DNA of 64,000 bases from Actinernus sp. WN-2022 (GCA_030867875.1 JAOWCC010000041.1:124001-188000), one strand, 5' to 3'; shown: positions 22,383-33,449, counted from the stretch's first letter. Translations and numbers: made by a program. Notes: generated from the sequence alone by a model not told the origin.

Positions 22383-22462
22383 TTCATAACTCTTTACCGC
22401 ATCAACAACAATACAACTGTATGGAGTGTGTTAATGTACTGTCGCCGAGGTGTGCAACGACA
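22383..22462 (+). repeat. 80-bp direct repeat, right copy
   Basis: Partner of 20475-20554, one mismatch (CAACAACAA instead of CAACAGCAA). Immediately upstream the sequence differs, so the duplication boundary is sharp. Confidence 0.9.
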
Positions 22463-23430
22463 GTACAATGAGATCTACACAAAGAAATGGCGGATTTGAC
22501 AGCACCTGCAGACTAGTGAAAAACGCGCTCTTGCAATTTAATTAACTGTCAAGAGTATTGAAATGTGTAAACACTTTGGTATATTGATCAGTTTCTATAC
22601 GAGATATATCATCTTGGTAACTTCCTTATAATTGACGAAACCGATGTGGTCTGCCATTCTGTCAATTTAGCAAGATTCATTGCGAGAAACTCTCTCAATA
22701 AACAGGATTCAACTTCCAGACAACTGGTTCAATTGTACTCAAAAATCTGCTGACTTGACATACAATGAACATATTGTGCAGACATTGTACTGCAAGCAAA
22801 ATTCAAAAACGATCAATCACCTGTAACTCTCGAACAGGTATACGCACAGCTAGCATTCTGGTTAGCTGAAATTATTTTAACATTCTTGTTGTCTTTGACG
22901 TACCTAAGCTTTTCTCTACTTGACATCTTTTCAAAATCCTATCAACTGTTCATTCTGAAACTTAATGAGCGGCACCATAGCCAGTTGCACTAGCATCACA
23001 ATGAATTACCTTGGTACACGTAACCTATATACTGCCGAATATTGCAATGTAGTTAATCCATTAAAAGCATCAATATGGTGAAGCCAGAATTTAATTTCGG
23101 TCTGAGAATTCAGTTGAAAAAACACAATATCGACCAATACAGCCTTGATTGAATGCTTGTGCATTAAAGTATCAAGAAAATTGATTGATTGAATGCTTGT
23201 GCATTCACAATATATAAAGTCTCGAAAAAAATCGAGTAACACTTCTATAGCGAACGTGATAGAATTCTGAATTCCTGCAATGCAAAGGTTCATTGACTGT
23301 CCGGCCTGCATCAAAAAGCCGAACACTACCTCTTAAAATTATTTCCAGCTATCAGCGGCGTCGTGAATATACACAATTGCTGAAATTCCTTCTGCTCTCC
23401 ATCTAGCAACAAAAGGCTTTTTATCCGTTT
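22463..23430. other. Unassigned stretch with a short direct repeat
   Basis: No gene supported. TTGATTGAATGCTTGTGCAT occurs twice, near 23146 and 23185. A GTCCACACTAA-type end lies just beyond, at about 23455-23485. Confidence 0.4.
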
Positions 23431-23439
23431 TTGGGGAAC

Positions 23440-23487
23440 CAAAAACGGTCGTTTTCAAAACCGCATTAGTGTGGACAGGGTCTATAA
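23440..23487 (-). repeat. GTCCACACTAATGCGG-type element end
   Basis: AAAAACGGTCGTTTTCAAAA followed by CGCATTAGTGTGGACAGGGTC is the reverse complement type of the end at 19411. It may be the right edge of a larger element that began there, or of a separate solo copy. Confidence 0.45.
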
Positions 23488-24037
23488 CTGAGAGTCTTAC
23501 GCCGCAATGTTTATTTCTAGTAATACCATGATCCCCTCCGTTTTATTTGTTTATTTAAGGCCATTTAATCTCTAAATTCCTTCATCAGCATGCATACTTT
23601 TTCTAATTATCCGTCATTGACTTGCAAGAGAGAAAATTAGAAGGGCATACACGCTGATAAGGGAACACTGGGCTGTCCCCTGGCACACTCTTCATTTCTC
23701 AAACCCGCTTCTTCCATGTGGGATACTTAAAACCATTAACGTGACGTACTTAAAACCATAAACGTAATTAAACGCCATGCATGCACTTTGAATATTTAGT
23801 CAACCACATAATTACATTTTATTTTAGTGTTATTCCGACTCAAAAACAACACGCTTGTCCCCAGGGAAGCCAGGGTAATTCAATCAATGGCGCTCAATCA
23901 AGCATAATAACAAAACATTTTCGGAAGCAGATCAACTGCGACGTCTTTCGTTTTGGCATAGAAAACTAAACTTTTCACAGATTTGGTCCGTTCCTCGGTG
24001 ATAATCGTATTACAAGTGATAGCATGATATTTCGGAA

Positions 24038-24142
24038 AATTAGTGATTAAACTTCCCCTCGAGCCTCGGGAGGATCTGTAAAGTCCCTCCGCCACTTCCA
24101 CAAATCCTCCCTCGGCTCTCGGGGAAGTTCAATCACTAATTT
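24038..24142. repeat. Hairpin (foldback) AATTAGTGATT...AACTTCCCC
   Basis: The arms meet near 24090 and share AATTAGTGATT, AACTTCCCC and GGGAGGAT with a few mismatches. Non-coding. Confidence 0.75.
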
Positions 24143-24166
24143 AGATAGATAGATTGATTGCCTTTA

Positions 24167-24639
24167 TTTAAGTAATGGTCCAGATAAGAACTGTAGTGTC
24201 TACGGCAAGGAATGTTAAAAGGTGTTAATTTTCTATTATTCTTTCTCGTAATTTCATTGGTTGATACTTATAAATTCAATAGAAACCCATCGAAATAATG
24301 CATTTTCATTCGATATTTTTTTGTGATTTGAATTTATTTTTGATCAAACTAACTATGGTTTAATTTCGAAGAATATCATATGTGGGGAAAGTTCTGAAAT
24401 TTGCGATTGAAAAATCCTTTGTTTTCTCTATATCTGATTGGCTGGATGGTGGCTTCTCTGCGTTTTCACAGAAAAAAGAGCCAATAGCATAAAAAATACT
24501 TTATTTTCGAGATCTAGTTTGGACTGTAGATACCTCCTAAAGCACTTAAGGCATATTCAAGCAAAATCGTATGTGGGGGAGGCTCATTGCCGCAGAACAA
24601 TGGATTCCACTACAGTTCTTATCTGGACCATTACTTAAA
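24167..24639. repeat. Perfect 32-bp inverted repeat about 410 bp apart
   Basis: 24167-24198 and 24608-24639 are exact reverse complements (core AAGTAATGGTCCAGATAAGA). The left copy is preceded by a GATAGATAGATT microsatellite. The spacer has no recognisable coding sequence. Could be a MITE, or two inverted LINE 3' ends. Confidence 0.75.
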
Positions 24640-24893
24640 CACGATTATGATTAAAGCACAAGGAGCGTGGGGTCGTATGGCTACTACTAAGAATAATATA
24701 ACTTTACATCTATTTACAATACTAAAAATTACTAAGAATACTTTCAAATGTAATGACTGTAATAAGTAAATAAACTTCAAATTACTAAATTGAACTTACT
24801 AATAAAATGATGATGCTAAGATTACTACAGAGCTGCCAAAATGCTTTTCTAAAATACAATACATTCATACTAGGCCTCAGTTAATGAGTGGAC

Positions 24894-25700
24894 TCATAAG
24901 TAAATGAAGGCATCACTCTTAAATCTAGTAGAAGAGGCAGATGTAGTGTTAAACTTGAACTGCTCAAACACCGCTAATTTATTTAAACGACACTCAAGAT
25001 CCTTATCTCCTGCATATACTATTGACTGATCACTAGAAATAGCACTATTCCATAAAACCGATCTACTATACTGAACTGAACCTTGAAGGAACTTAGTATT
25101 AAAACGCGGTATTTCAAGGGAATCCGCTACTCTTAGATTATAACGGCTAGTCCTCTTAACTAATATCCGGTCGCATAAAAAATCTGGTAACATAGCATGG
25201 AATGCCTTGTGCATTGTCTTAAACAATACTAGTTTATGATAAATACTGAGTGAATACCAACTGGCAAGCTGCAGAGCATCTGCGGAAGATGTGTCTCTGG
25301 GGAGATTGCATATAATTTTTGCGGCTCTACTATGAAGCTTCTCAAGTGATGTAAATTTTCCGAATTATAACAACTTCCCGAAAACACCATGCCATAGTTC
25401 ACCGAAGGCAGTATAACTGAGAAATAGAGTTTCTCTAGTACATGTTTTGGCAGAAATCTAGATCTTTTCAGTAGCCCTAATTTATTAGCATAACTCTTTT
25501 TCAGTTCTACTGTATGTGGGATCCAAGTTAAGTTATTATCAACCGTCATGCCTAATAGTCGGGATTTCTTAACCCACTTAATTTGAGAGTTCCCTATTAT
25601 CACGGGTGCAATCGGTCCCATAGTATAACTAGAACGCATAATCAGAGTAGTATAGGGCGCATGGAATTAGCCTCCTTTTTAAGGCGCTATGCTAATTTTT
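24894..25700 (-). pseudogene. Broken CR1-like reverse transcriptase C-terminus
   Basis: The minus-strand frame from 25639 encodes SRLLGMTVDNNLTW, LPKHVLEKLYFSVILPSVNY, then loses frame near 25350. In the next frame the same protein continues: LHSRAAKII, LFKTMHKAFHAMLP, NLRVADSLEIPRFNT, ending at 24894. These are C-terminal RT blocks of a jockey/CR1-type LINE. One frameshift and the absence of endonuclease and catalytic motifs show a dead, 5'-truncated copy. Confidence 0.75.
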
Positions 25701-26423
25701 AAGGCGCACTCTCATTAATTCAATGACGTCAGGGTTCTATTGTCTTAGACTCATGAATAAAGTGCGGTGGTTTCTCATTATCTATTGTCTTTCCACATGA
25801 ATAAAGTGCGGTGCGCTCATGAATAAAGTACGGCGCTTCATGAATAAAATGGGGGTGAATAAATTATCTATTGTCTGGAAATTGAAGTGGAATCTAATGA
25901 CGGCATAGACGATGGAGGATTTCAATTTCAGCTATACAGCAGAATCCCTACAGAACGCTTAAAATGTCTTTATTATTTTCCTTACAGGTATTATCTTCAC
26001 CATCACTCGTAACGTGATTCTGAGATCAGAATATTTATAAACCTTTACAGTAAATCCACTATGACTCATAAGAGCAACTTTGCTATTGTCCTTAGGGATT
26101 AACGATAACTGAAGGCCATGAGTACATTTTGATAGAAACAATAGTCCTATTGTTTCGAGGAAAACTCTTGTGATGCAGATTCTTCTCTAAAACTGATCTA
26201 TAATTACCATACGAATAAAAACAAACCTCCAGATAAATTAAACAAAGTTTATTCAATCTCAAAAACAGTTCATTTTCCTTATCCTCGCGGAGTAGATAAC
26301 TTTCTTATTTCTCAGTTCTTGGGTTGATATAATGTACCGTGTTACAAGATCACACTGATTTATTTTTATTGATTTTTTCTTGTTGACAAATGCTACAGAC
26401 AGTTGTGTTTTTACTGAGGAGAG
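25701..26423. other. Unassigned stretch with CATGAATAAAGTGCGG repeats
   Basis: Between about 25750 and 25850 the block CATGAATAAAGTGCGGTG or a close variant occurs four times. The rest shows nothing recognisable. Confidence 0.45.
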
Positions 26424-26750
26424 GAACCCTCCTCCCTCCCCCCTCCTCCCTCCTCCCTCCTCCCTCCTCCCTCCTCCCTCCTCCCTCCTCCCTCCTCCCT
26501 CCTCCCTCCTACCTCCTCCCTCCTCCCTCCTCCCTCCTTCCTCCTCCCTCCTCCCTCCTCCCTCCTCCCTCCTCCCTCCTCCTCCTCCCTCCTCCCTCCT
26601 CCCTCCTCCCTCCTCCCCCTGCCTCCTCCCTCCTCCCTCCTCCCTCCTCCCTCCTCCCTCCTCCTTCCTCCCTCCTCCCTCCTCCCTCCTCCCTCCTCCC
26701 TCCTCCCTCCTCCCTCCTTTCTCCTCCCTCCTCCAACCTCCTCCCTCACC
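26424..26750. repeat. (CTCCCTC)n polypyrimidine tract
   Basis: About 320 bases almost purely of C and T on the plus strand, built from TCCCTCC units. Long open frames on both strands (Pro/Ser/Leu-rich and Gly/Arg/Glu-rich) are artefacts of the repeat. Such tracts can form triplex (H-DNA). Confidence 0.95.
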
Positions 26751-26837
26751 GCTACCCCAAAGCTTCCTTATGTTACAGAAAATATCTGGACAACGAAATT
26801 ATAGCATAAGGAAGCCTTGGGGTAGCGGTGAGGGAGG
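26740..26837. repeat. 33-bp-arm inverted repeat at the edge of the polypyrimidine tract
   Basis: The left arm 26740-26772 (CCTCCCTCACCGCTACCCCA and onward) and right arm 26805-26837 are reverse complements with one mismatch. Beyond the right arm a short GGAGGAGGAGG run mirrors the long CTCCCTC tract on the left, so the whole is an asymmetric foldback. Confidence 0.85.
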
Positions 26838-26867
26838 AGGAGGAGGTGGGATCAAGCGGGATGCACA

Positions 26868-29043
26868 GTGCTTTAACACTGCAATTGTAACAACTCGCCC
26901 ATTAATGATAGTATTGATGGCGCAATAGAACTAAATGACCTACAGGCATCAGTGTTACTAGGAAAACTAGATAATTAGTTGAATTTGCGATATAACACAG
27001 TTATTTCGAAGTCCCAAGTTAAAGGATTTGCTCTGTGTTTTGTTGTCAAACACAGCGGTACAAATGGAAGAGCTTGGCCTGTGCCATAACACTGCAAACG
27101 TGACAACTCGCCCATTAATGATAGTATTGATGGCGCAATAGCACTAAATTGACATCCAGACATCAGTGTTACTAGGAAAACTAGATAATTAGTTGAATTT
27201 GCGAGATAACACAGTTATTTCGAAGTCCAAAATAAAGGATATGCTCTGTGTGTTGTTGTCAAACACACCAGTAGAAATGAAAGAACTTCGCCTGTGCCAT
27301 AACACTGCAAATGTGACAACTCGCCCAATAATGATGGTATTGATGGCGCAACAGAATTAATTGACCTCCAGCCATCAGTGTTACTAGGAAAACTAGATAA
27401 TTAGCTGAATTTGCGAGATAACACAGTTATTTCGAAGTCCAAAATAAAGGATATGCTCTGTGTGTTGTTGTCAAACAGACCAGTACAAATGAAAGAACTA
27501 GGCCTGTGCCATTACACTGCAAATGTGACAACTCGCCCAATAATGATGGTATTGATAGCGCAATAGCACTAAATTGACCTCCAGGCATCAGTGTTACTAG
27601 GAAAACTAGATAATTAGTTGAATTAGCGATATAACACAGTTATTTCGAGGCCCAAAGAAAAAGGATTTGCTCTGTGTTTTGTTGTCAAACACACGAGTAC
27701 AAATGAAAGAACTTGGCCTGTGCCATAACAGTGCAAATGTGACAACTCGCCCAATAGTGATGGTATTGATGGCGGAATAGAAATAATTTGACATCCAGAC
27801 ATCAGTGTTACTAGGAAAACTAGATAGTTAGTTGAATTTGCGAGATAACACAGTTATTTTAAAGTCCAAATATAAAGGAGATACTCTGTGTTTTACTGTC
27901 AAACACACTAGTACAAATGTAAGACCTTGGCCTGTGCCATAACACTGCAAATCTGACAACTCGTCCAATAGTGATGGTATTGACGGCGCAATAGAAAAAC
28001 ATTGACCTCCAGACATCAGTGTTACTAGGAAATCTAGATAATTAGTTGAATTTTCGAGATAACACAGTTATTTCGAAGTCCAAAATAAAGGATATGCTCT
28101 GTGTGTTGTTGTCAAGCACACTAGTACATATGAAAGAACTTCGCCTGTGCCATAACACTGCAAATCTGACAACTCACCCAATAATGATGGTATTGATGGC
28201 GGAATAGAACTAAACTGACCTCCAGACATCAGTGGTACTAGGAAAACTAGATAATTAGTTCAATTTGCGAGATAACACAGTTATTTCGAAGTCCAAAATA
28301 AAGGATATGCTCTGTGTGTTGTTGTCAAACACACCAGTACAAATGAAAGAGCTTGGCCTATGCCCTAACACTGGAAATGTGGCAACTCGCCCAATAGTGA
28401 TGGTATTGATGGCGCAATTTTAGAACTAAATTGACCTCCAGCCATCAGTTTTACTATGAAAGCTGGATAATTAGTTGAATTTCCGATATAACACGGTTAT
28501 TTCGAAGTCCAAAGATACAGAATATGCTCTTTATGTTGTTGTCAAACATACCAGTACAAATGAAAGAGCTTGGCCTATGCCCTAACACTGGAAATGTGGC
28601 AACTCGCCCAATAGTGATGGTATTGATGTCGCAATTTTAGAACTAAATTGACCTCCAGCCATCAGTGTTACTATGAAAGCTGGATAATTAGTTGAATTTG
28701 CGATATAACACGGTTATTTCGAAGTCCAAAGATACAGAATATGCTCTTTATGTTGTTGTCAAACATACCAGCTCAAATGAAAGAACTTCGCCTGTGCCAT
28801 AACACTGTAAATCTGACAACTCGCCCAATACTGATGGTATTGATGGCGCAATAGAAATAAATTGACCTCCAGGCATCAGTGTTACTAGGAAAACTAGATA
28901 ATTAGTTGAATTTGCGATATAACACAGTTATTTCAAAGTCCAAAATAAAGGAGATACTCTGTGTGTTACTGACATAACACTTCAAATATGACAACTCGCC
29001 CAATAGTGATGGTATTGGTGACGCAATAGAAATAAATTGACCT
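26868..29043. repeat. 214-bp satellite, about ten tandem copies
   Basis: The marker CATCAGTGTTACTAGGAAAA (or a near variant) recurs at 26947, 27161, 27373, 27586, 27800, 28014, 28227, 28443, 28660 and 28874, spacings of 212-217. Other unit landmarks are ACAACTCGCCCA, GGTATTGATGGCGCAATAG and TTATTTCGAAGTCC. Minus-strand frames of about 62 codons recur in several units but are broken in others, so I do not call a gene. Confidence 0.97.
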
Positions 29044-29196
29044 CACTTTCTTACACTCGCACGATTGCAACCGCTGAAACAATAAATGTAAATCGAAAGA
29101 TAACTCAAATCGCTCTAGTGTCAAATAAACCGAACAAGGAATAATTTGGTACCTCGTTGAATGGAGCAGCTGCGTTAAGTTGTAGGTCTGTCTGTA

Positions 29197-29610
29197 CTCC
29201 CGGGGGGTGACTCCCTTATGTGAGGGGTACATGGATGCTCGTCGTACCGTTTAGGGGTCAAAATCAGGAGTTTGGTACCACTTAGGGTATCCACGATCAA
29301 ACACAGACATTTCTATGTAAAGCGGTACCTTTAATGGGTCGGGTGTCAATTTGTTGCTGTTAACGAGTGTCACCGAATGCTAGAGAATTACAGCGCTTTT
29401 GAAAACAACAAGGAAGAAAGTGCTTGATGATATTATATGTTAATAGCAATAAAAGGCATCGAAAGTTTAAAATGTTGGCATGTTTCTATCGGTACATTTT
29501 AGGGGTAAAAATAAGCTTGAGCCACGCCCATTTTAGTACCTCGTAGGGGTCAAATCGAAAATGTCCGACGAGCATCCCTAGCCCTTTTATATAGGAGTCC
29601 CCCTCCCGGG
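29197..29610. mobile_element. MITE with CCCGGGG...ACTCCC ends
   Basis: CCCGGGGGGTGACTCCCTTA on the left and TAGGAGTCCCCCTCCCGGGG on the right are inverted. GGATGCTCGTCG and CGACGAGCATCC pair further in. Internal motifs such as TAGGGGTCAAA occur on both sides. Similar ends are seen at 33450 and 34236. It interrupts the open frame that starts at 29743 on the minus strand. Confidence 0.75.
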
Positions 29611-29743
29611 GCTGAACTACATCCTCGGCCTCGGATCGGACTTCAGCATTATTAGCAGCATTATTTCCTCCTACGGCCTGTACCACTTCGTTTCGGACCT
29701 CCTCTAGCACTAGAGGCCGAAGAGGTTGCTCTCTATCTCCCAT
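29611..29743 (-). pseudogene. Hypothetical open frame beginning MGDREQPLRPLVLEEVRNEV, cut by a MITE
   Basis: The minus-strand ATG at 29743 opens a frame encoding MGDREQPLRPLVLEEVRNEV, then VQAVGGNNAANNAEVRSEAE. It then runs into MITE sequence near 29610. The composition is acidic and Ala/Asn-rich. I do not recognise the family. A TATATATA lies 27 nt upstream of the ATG. It could be the N-terminus of a retroelement gag-like protein or of a small host gene; neither can be shown here. Confidence 0.3.
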
Positions 29744-29769
29744 TCGGTCGAGTAAGTCGGGTTTGAAGT

Positions 29770-29777
29770 TATATATA
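29770..29777 (-). promoter_or_regulatory. TATA-box-like motif upstream of the 29743 open frame
   Basis: TATATATA on the minus strand, followed by a mixed-composition leader and then ATG 27 nt downstream. The spacing suggests a very short leader, if it is real. Confidence 0.3.
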
Positions 29778-29830
29778 CGCCGCTAAGGCGAACCGTTCTC
29801 AGTCTCGGACTAGAGTGGAGTGAACGAGTG

Positions 29831-31069
29831 GAGCACATGTTCGCCTTTATAGTCTCATTTGCATATCATTACTAATCCACAGTGCATGCATTACCAATTC
29901 AATAATAGCTTTGAATAGCGTAATTCATACACCCTTTTGGTGTGAACCAGAGGATATTAATTTTACTGCATTTTCGTGTAACGGTAACAGTAGCTCGTGT
30001 AAACATAAATATTTTGTTGAATAAATTCAGAGAACATGTAAGCCATTTCATAACAGAGTCGGCTTAGTCGCAATAAAATGCGTGCTCTGACGGGCTAAAG
30101 TGTTTTCTTATCAGAATATAAAGCATACACTGGTCTTCAATTTGCTTTCATCCAAGTGTTGGTCTGCGTCGACGGGGAAGATACTACACTGGTATAATCA
30201 ACTAAAAGTTGATTTAGCCGGTATGTCAACCGCCGTGGGGAGCGAGTTAGCAGCTGACATTTCGAGCACTAGCCCCCCATCACAGCAAATGAGGGACCCG
30301 TTCATTGATATGGTTATGATATGAGATGGAGTATATGCCGGGATTAGCTGGGAACTCAGTCAGTAATCCTGCCCACACCAGGGGAAATTAATTATTCTCT
30401 GCGCGCATAATCCGTGCTCATCATCGGGACAAGAAGGGTACGATTGCATTCAGGGATTGAATTGCGGGATGGCATTGAATTGTGGGATATGAGCGCCATT
30501 TTCATTTCAACGAGCACGACAACGGCACTGTCTTCATAATATCTGTATAATTATAGCTTCAACCAAACGCAAAAGAGTCTACAAACCTCCTGGAAGATTA
30601 GGAGACTATGAAGGTAAGAGTAATCGTTCAGTTTGTGTAGTTACGAGGGACAAGTGAATTTCCCTCCATTTGGGTTATCACACTTCGTCCAACACACCTT
30701 TGTAGATCATTCAGAAATTGAGAATCGTATCAGTGGTATATTTGGCCGTATATTTATTCGGAAAACTCAACAAATCCATCCATGAACTTATCCAGTTTCT
30801 ATAGGGCGACTCTTCTTGTGAAGAAATCGATCTACAGCTGTTGTAAATCAGAATTTTTAGCGAACGCTTTTATATTGGCAAACGCAAAGCACGCACCGCA
30901 CGGCGCATGTTCAGAACAAGAATTATAGAAAATTTATTCGAAAATGCCTTTGTGATCAAGAAATATAAACTCCAGTCCTACAAAAAAGGAAGAGATGTAG
31001 GCTAAGAGTTACAATATTTTTTTGAACAGTTTGAATAGAATAGTTTGAATATCCCAGGGTAATCAGAAC
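29831..31069. other. Unassigned stretch with a degenerate relative of the 31070 hairpin
   Basis: Around 30160-30262, GACGGGGAAGAT, ACTGGTATAATCAACTAAA and CAACCGCCGTGGGGAGCGAG resemble the perfect inverted repeat at 31070 and its flank. At 30559-30612 a short open segment (STKRKRVYKPPGRLGDYE) lies between a weak acceptor (TATAATTATAG) and a donor (GTAAGAG). It may be an exon, but nothing else supports it. Confidence 0.4.
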
Positions 31070-31174
31070 AAACACTGGTATGTAATCAACTAAAGTCGAT
31101 TGAGGTATGCTAACCGCCGTGGAAAGCGAGTTAGCATACCTCAATCGACTTTAGTTGATTACATACCAGTGTTT
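31070..31174. repeat. Perfect inverted repeat, 45-bp arms, 15-nt loop
   Basis: The arms 31070-31114 and 31130-31174 are exact reverse complements (outer AAACACTGGTATGTAATCAA). The loop is CGCCGTGGAAAGCGA. Right of it lies TCTTCCCCGCCGACGCATACC, matching the flank of the degenerate copy near 30160. Confidence 0.95.
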
Positions 31175-31446
31175 ATCTTCCCCGCCGACGCATACCAAAA
31201 CTAGTTTTTACAGGAACTAGTTGCCTATCATAATCAGAACAAACATAACGGGAATTAAGCAATATAACACGCTTTCCATGTCTTTGTTCTCTTATATAAA
31301 CACGCGTGATATGTTGGGAGAACAAAGAAAAACTTGAAAATCACGAGCCGCTAGGCTCCGCTAATTATTCAAATAGTTCCTGCATGTATCTTGTTAAAGC
31401 CCATTGGAAGCCCTCTAATTTTCAAATTATTAAATATCATTCTCAT

Positions 31447-31728
31447 TATAGTTAATAGAGTGGAATGGTTATGAAACCCAGCGACCTTCTTTGTTATATG
31501 TCTTTGTTAGCTTTTTTCAACCGTGACCTGCACAAAACACAATAGAAATTCCAATGTGTTAATCAATCAGCCAATAGAAACGTGTGAGTTCAGTCGTTCA
31601 GGGGACGCTAATGAACTATGACCCTGCACAATCTTTTGTCTTGCCCCCTTCCAACATAAATCGCAGCGCCTTTGTTAGCCCCTTTGAAGTTTGCCGGGTT
31701 TCATAACCATTCCACTCTATTAACTGTG
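31447..31728. mobile_element. 282-bp TIR element, copy 2, inverted relative to copy 1, 7-bp target duplication
   Basis: The ends are TATAGTTAATAGAGTGG and the complement of CACAGTTAATAGAGTGG. TTCTCAT flanks both sides (31440-31446 and 31729-31735). The interior is the reverse complement of 11218-11500 with few differences (e.g. GCGACCTTCTTTGTTATATG). Confidence 0.9.
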
Positions 31729-31735
31729 TTCTCAT

Positions 31736-32148
31736 AGAGTTCATGTTCTACAGTTCAGTAGCTCACACTCGATTGGACATTTGAGAAAACACTTGCTCCA
31801 GGCCCCTCCCTTTAAAAATCCAAGGAATTTGTTGTGTAAAGTAAAATAAACGAGACATGATATAGTGTTGTCCATTTTTTTTATCATTATTCGTTAATCG
31901 TCACATCCTGCAAAGAAACGAGAGATAAATTATTAAGAGTCACTTTACTTATGAGGGGTGATGCATGTATCACTAACACGGAACTAATTTTATGCGTCAA
32001 AGCCCTGAATAAATTAAAGAGGACGATGTCATTCTAAAGTTGCATCTGCAAATAAGATACGCTGGGTGTTATTTGGCATGATGTTAATGCTAACCCACAT
32101 AGCCAGGGCAGCTAAGAAATAAACAGGGCATGTAATGTTTATACCTGG
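31736..32148. other. Unassigned stretch
   Basis: No gene or repeat recognised. Confidence 0.35.
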
Positions 32149-32221
32149 GTGAGTTTTCAAAGAGTATCAAAATTGCACGAGCCCGCAGGGCGAGTGCAAT
32201 TTGAGCTCTTTGAAAACTCAC
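32149..32221. repeat. Hairpin GTGAGTTTTCAAAGAG with AAATTGCAC core
   Basis: GTGAGTTTTCAAAGAG (32149-32164) pairs exactly with 32206-32221. Inner AAATTGCAC and GTGCAATTT pair around AGCCCGCAGGGC. Extra GTGCAATTT-type motifs occur to about 32650, suggesting a larger decayed element. Confidence 0.85.
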
Positions 32222-33449
32222 AAGTTCGAATTTATCCCGAATTGCACGAGAATACCATATGATTTCATTTTAATCATACACTCTACAAATGTACTTGAAT
32301 CTTCGGACGATCTTCGGAAATATTGGAACAATTAAAGCACCGTAATGCTACAGCATCTGAAATGTTAATGTTTAGTACTGTCAAATGAACTTAAATGGTT
32401 AGACGTATATTTGCCGTAACTACAGCGCAGCATAGTCAGTTTTAAGCATTCGGAAATGTTGGGAAACTCTTCGGAAATTTTCGGAAAATCATCGGGAAAA
32501 ACCCTTTACCAAAACATGACTGTGAACAACTTTGTGTACTTCAATTTCATTCTGGAGCTTCTGTTTTCGATTTATAGATTGTCAAATTCCTGATATGGAG
32601 TGCAATTTCAACCGAACAGTGCAATTTGGGATAAATTGCACTGCTCTCACTCAATCAGAATCGAGAAATTTTGTTGAGTACATGATTATTAAAGACTCTA
32701 TGTCGACCGGCATCCATTGCGGGCATTTGTTTTTGTTTTGATTCAAGAATTCCACCTGGCGTTCCTCGCTAGCCTTCTTGACGGCCATCTTGACCTCTCA
32801 AGACATCAGAAGACGAATTGCAGAGGATTAATGTTTATGGTGAGTTTTAAGTTTCTATGAAACGCCAACAAGTCAATAGACAATACGGTCGGTATTTATC
32901 TGTGTTTCTTTCAATTCAATTTTACTGAAGGTTGCCGGCGAAGCCGAAGTTCTACACGAAGACAGAGCCGATACGGCGATAGGATATTTTGCAGTTCAAC
33001 TTTATACTTGTATTATTTCAATAAAAAAAAGATGGCCAAACACGTGGCTGCCCTTGTAGGACGGCTGACTTAGAATGTATGGCGAATAAGGCGAAGTGTG
33101 GTACATCGAGAAAGCCATGTGCAACTGAAGGTATGAACACCTGAAAAGAAAGTCAAAAGTTTGTGCAATCAACAAAACACCCGACTAAATATTTTTATCA
33201 CAGCCAATGTTTCTGTATTACGAACAATATTTCAGAATTTAGAAACAGTTCCTCAAGGAAGCGCGCGTTATATAAGTGTACCAGGCTGTTCGCTAGTGAG
33301 GCAAAGAAGAGAACACCAAACAGGAAATAGCTAGTGTATTAAAGTACACGATATATATTTTTCAGAAGGATTTTAGTATAATCTACAGTGTCACTAAAGA
33401 TTTCTTTAACGATTTAGCACGACGACAGAGTTGAAATTCTTGTAAAACT
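32222..33449. other. Unassigned stretch
   Basis: No gene supported. Short open frames (for example 32532-32741) have no domain signature. Confidence 0.35.

Noticed and set aside
26380..26928. Pro/Ser/Leu-rich and Gly/Arg/Glu-rich open frames up to 182 codons
   Set aside because: They are translations of the CTCCCTC tract and its complement.
27163..28016. Recurrent minus-strand frames of 62 codons in the satellite
   Set aside because: They recur with the repeat and are broken in other units; no sign of selection for coding.
20640..29043. CRISPR-like arrays
   Set aside because: The repeats are head-to-tail satellites without unique spacers, and the window is animal DNA with introns.
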